From: Oceanobacillus jeddahensis
GTDB taxonomy: Bacteria; Bacillota; Bacilli; Bacillales; Amphibacillaceae
Length of the DNA: 64,000 nucleotides
Reading direction: 5' to 3'
Assembly (NCBI RefSeq): GCF_000750635.1
Contig: NZ_CCDM010000003.1
Span: 149,121-213,120, forward strand
Shown in pieces: positions 62,369-64,000 of the stretch. The position numbers were made by a program, and so were the translations under genes. The notes below the pieces were generated by a model, which saw nothing but the letters and a program-made list of their open reading frames with translations, had not been told where the DNA came from and did no database searches. Position 1 is the stretch's first letter; each line of letters begins with the position of its first letter.

Positions 62369-63823
62369 TCATAAAATCGGCGAAAGTAATCGAGAAATAC
62401 TTTCTTTAAATTTAATCCATAAAGACCGTTTCCGATAACGCTCGGTAGTTAATTCAGAGCTTTGTTGACAGTCCTCTTCAAATATATTGTACAATGCTTC
62501 GGAAACTTCTGTATCATAAGTAATCGCATTGACTTCAAAATTTAACCGGAAGCTTCGGGAATCAATATTCATTGTTCCAACAGAAGCAATCTTCTTATCT
62601 ACCACAATTGTTTTAGCATGAAGAAATCCATTCTCGTATAGCAATATTTTTGCTCCGTATTCAAGTAAATCTCCTGCATACGCCCATGTTGCCCAATAAA
62701 CAAATGGATGATCAGGCTTGCAAGGAATCATAATTCGGATATCCACCCCTGATAAGAGCGCCATTTTACAAGCATCCATAAAGCTTATATCTGGAATAAA
62801 ATATGGTGTTTGGATACAGACACTTTCCTTGGCAGAGAGAATCATTTTAATATACATATTTTTTAAATGCTCGGTCTCTGAGTTTGGCCCACTAGAAACA
62901 ATTTGCACCGGGCTTGTTCCATGGTGTTTTTCTAAATGGAAACAAAATTCTTTATAATCATCATGTTTATCTTTTCCAGCTTGGTGCCAATCCATAATAA
63001 ATCTTACTTGAATATCATTCACGGCATTTCCATGTATTTTAAAATGTGTATCTCGCCAGTAACCAAATTTTTTGTCTTCTCCTAAGTATTCATCACCAAC
63101 ATTGAATCCGCCGATGTAGGAAAGATCGCCATCAATAATAACAAGCTTTCTGTGATTTCGATTATTGATTCGGAAATTAATAAGCTTTAAGAAAGACGGA
63201 AAGAAAACACGGACTTCCCCACCAGCTTGTTTTAGGTCATGAAAGAATCGAGATGGTAATTTCTTAGATCCTACTTCATCATATAACACACGAATCTTTA
63301 CGCCTTCTTTTGCTTTTGTTATTAATGCATCTCTTAATCTTTTCCCCAGGTTATCAGGCTGGATAATATAATATTGAACATTGACCTCTTGTTTTGCAAC
63401 CATGATATCATCTATTAAAGCATCAAATTTTTGATGGCCATCCTTAAATATAAAAATCTCATTATCCTCTGATAAGCGCGCATGGGAAGAACGCAGGTTC
63501 ATTGTAATCAGGTCAATATATTGATTTAACCACGATACATCACTTTGTTTTTCTTCATCTATTATTTTTAAGTCTGTGTTAACTTCCTCTTTAAGCAGTT
63601 TTTGCTCTTCTTCCGTTAATCCGTAAAAATTATTTTGCTTTAAACTGCGGCCTAAAAAGATATAAATAAAGAATCCGACAATCGGTAAAAAGAATAAGAC
63701 CAATAGCCACGCCCAAGTATAACCGACATCTTTCTTTTCAAAAAATAGCACACCTAATGCCAATAATAGATTAATAAAAATAATGATGGAAGCAATCATT
63801 GTAATAATGTTACCTATTTCCAA
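62369..63823 (-). CDS. cls: Cardiolipin synthase
   Basis: The 484-residue membrane enzyme joins two phosphatidylglycerol molecules to make cardiolipin. Two N-terminal helices (IITMIASIIIFINLLLALGVLF, WAWLLVLFFLPIVGFFIYIF) precede two phospholipase-D HKD motifs, NHRKLVIIDGD and HAKTIVVDKK, followed by the GTMNIDSRSF ending. Length and topology match ClsA-type enzymes of Bacillales. The start has GAAGGTGAT upstream. It is a housekeeping gene that marks the right end of the accessory region. Confidence 0.95.
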   Translation of the reverse strand: MEIGNIITMIASIIIFINLLLALGVLFFEKKDVGYTWAWLLVLFFLPIVGFFIYIFLGRSLKQNNFYGLTEEEQKLLKEEVNTDLKIIDEEKQSDVSWLNQYIDLITMNLRSSHARLSEDNEIFIFKDGHQKFDALIDDIMVAKQEVNVQYYIIQPDNLGKRLRDALITKAKEGVKIRVLYDEVGSKKLPSRFFHDLKQAGGEVRVFFPSFLKLINFRINNRNHRKLVIIDGDLSYIGGFNVGDEYLGEDKKFGYWRDTHFKIHGNAVNDIQVRFIMDWHQAGKDKHDDYKEFCFHLEKHHGTSPVQIVSSGPNSETEHLKNMYIKMILSAKESVCIQTPYFIPDISFMDACKMALLSGVDIRIMIPCKPDHPFVYWATWAYAGDLLEYGAKILLYENGFLHAKTIVVDKKIASVGTMNIDSRSFRLNFEVNAITYDTEVSEALYNIFEEDCQQSSELTTERYRKRSLWIKFKESISRLLSPIL

Positions 63824-63939
63824 TATAAATCACCTTCTTCTTCTACAAATTGATCCATTTCATTATTTAATTTTATTAGATTTATCCATATTACACTATA
63901 TGGAATCAAAAGTTAAGTAAATTATTGTTACTAATAAAT

Positions 63940-63967
63940 AAAAGGAGCACGTGAGAGTGCTCCTTTT
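63940..63967. terminator. Terminator near the right edge
   Basis: Arms AAAAGGAGCAC (63940-63950) and GTGCTCCTTTT (63957-63967) form an 11-bp perfect hairpin. It probably ends a minus-strand gene entering from the right. Confidence 0.8.
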
Positions 63968-63975
63968 CATATTAA

Positions 63976-64000
63976 TCATCCAGTGATACTTTTCTTAATG
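63976..64000 (-). CDS. Possible C-terminal end of a minus-strand gene (partial)
   Basis: Read leftward from the edge, a frame of eight codons (ending KKSITG) reaches a TGA at 63976-63978, nine bases before the terminator. Only its position relative to the terminator suggests a real gene. Confidence 0.25.

Overview
The window is low-GC Firmicute DNA that looks like a spore-forming, salt-tolerant member of the Bacillaceae (Oceanobacillus or Virgibacillus type). The evidence is the strong AGGAGG ribosome sites, frequent TTG/GTG starts, a GbsA-type betaine aldehyde dehydrogenase, a Bce-type peptide-antibiotic sensor/ABC module, a XerS-like recombinase and RpoB closely resembling Bacillus RpoB. 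The genus is an inference from recalled protein similarity, not from a search. I saw no tRNA, rRNA or CRISPR array.

Layout. 0-4 kb: tail of a TenA-like gene, deoC, an orphan glycine-betaine-type binding lipoprotein and gbsA. 4.3-8.4 kb: a TetR regulator beside a decayed MFS pump, a decayed copy of a cassette that is better preserved at 47-49 kb, an alpha/beta hydrolase and a broken ECF sigma gene. 8.4-17.6 kb: an electrophile/xenobiotic-type block with two Old Yellow Enzymes, two RidA-like proteins, Lrp, LysR and two broken HxlR regulators, a frameshifted flavin reductase, an MFS exporter, a small Cys-rich protein and a lipoprotein. 17.7-25.2 kb: a MerR regulator; a TetR gene facing a membrane-protein gene across two tetO-like operators; remnants of a Tn916-type regulatory module; and a MerR/acyltransferase/DUF418 group. 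26-31 kb: a complete rpoB on its own, without rplL upstream or rpoC downstream, followed by an IS3-type remnant. 31-42 kb: regulator/transporter/oxidoreductase pairs (ArsR with paired small DMT proteins, two SDRs, HxlR with quinone oxidoreductase, MerR with a DHA2 exporter). 42-49 kb: a BceRS-BceAB-like locus with an accessory degenerate histidine kinase, a nonsense-interrupted lipoprotein and a tiny basic protein. 49-54.5 kb: a WYL regulator, VOC protein, NmrA-like protein, DrrAB-like exporter and OsmC. 54.9-58.7 kb: a CcdA/TlpA thiol-redox operon fused to a two-component system. 59-64 kb: XerS-like recombinase, a homing endonuclease with an SOS-like promoter, an RHH-like protein, acylphosphatase and cardiolipin synthase.

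How it works together. Most of the middle is an accessory archipelago of small self-contained units, each a regulator next to an exporter or detoxifying enzyme, with many pseudogenes. The most striking element is the solitary rpoB. At the two positions equivalent to E. coli Gln513 and His526, both classic rifampicin-resistance positions, it carries Thr and Asn. With a palindrome lying over the -35 region of its promoter, it looks like an inducible, drug-tolerant second RNA polymerase beta subunit rather than the housekeeping gene. Other unusual items are the tet-like operators controlling a non-tetracycline membrane protein, the permuted and decayed duplicate cassette, and the SOS-box endonuclease whose reading frame runs into an RHH-like gene.
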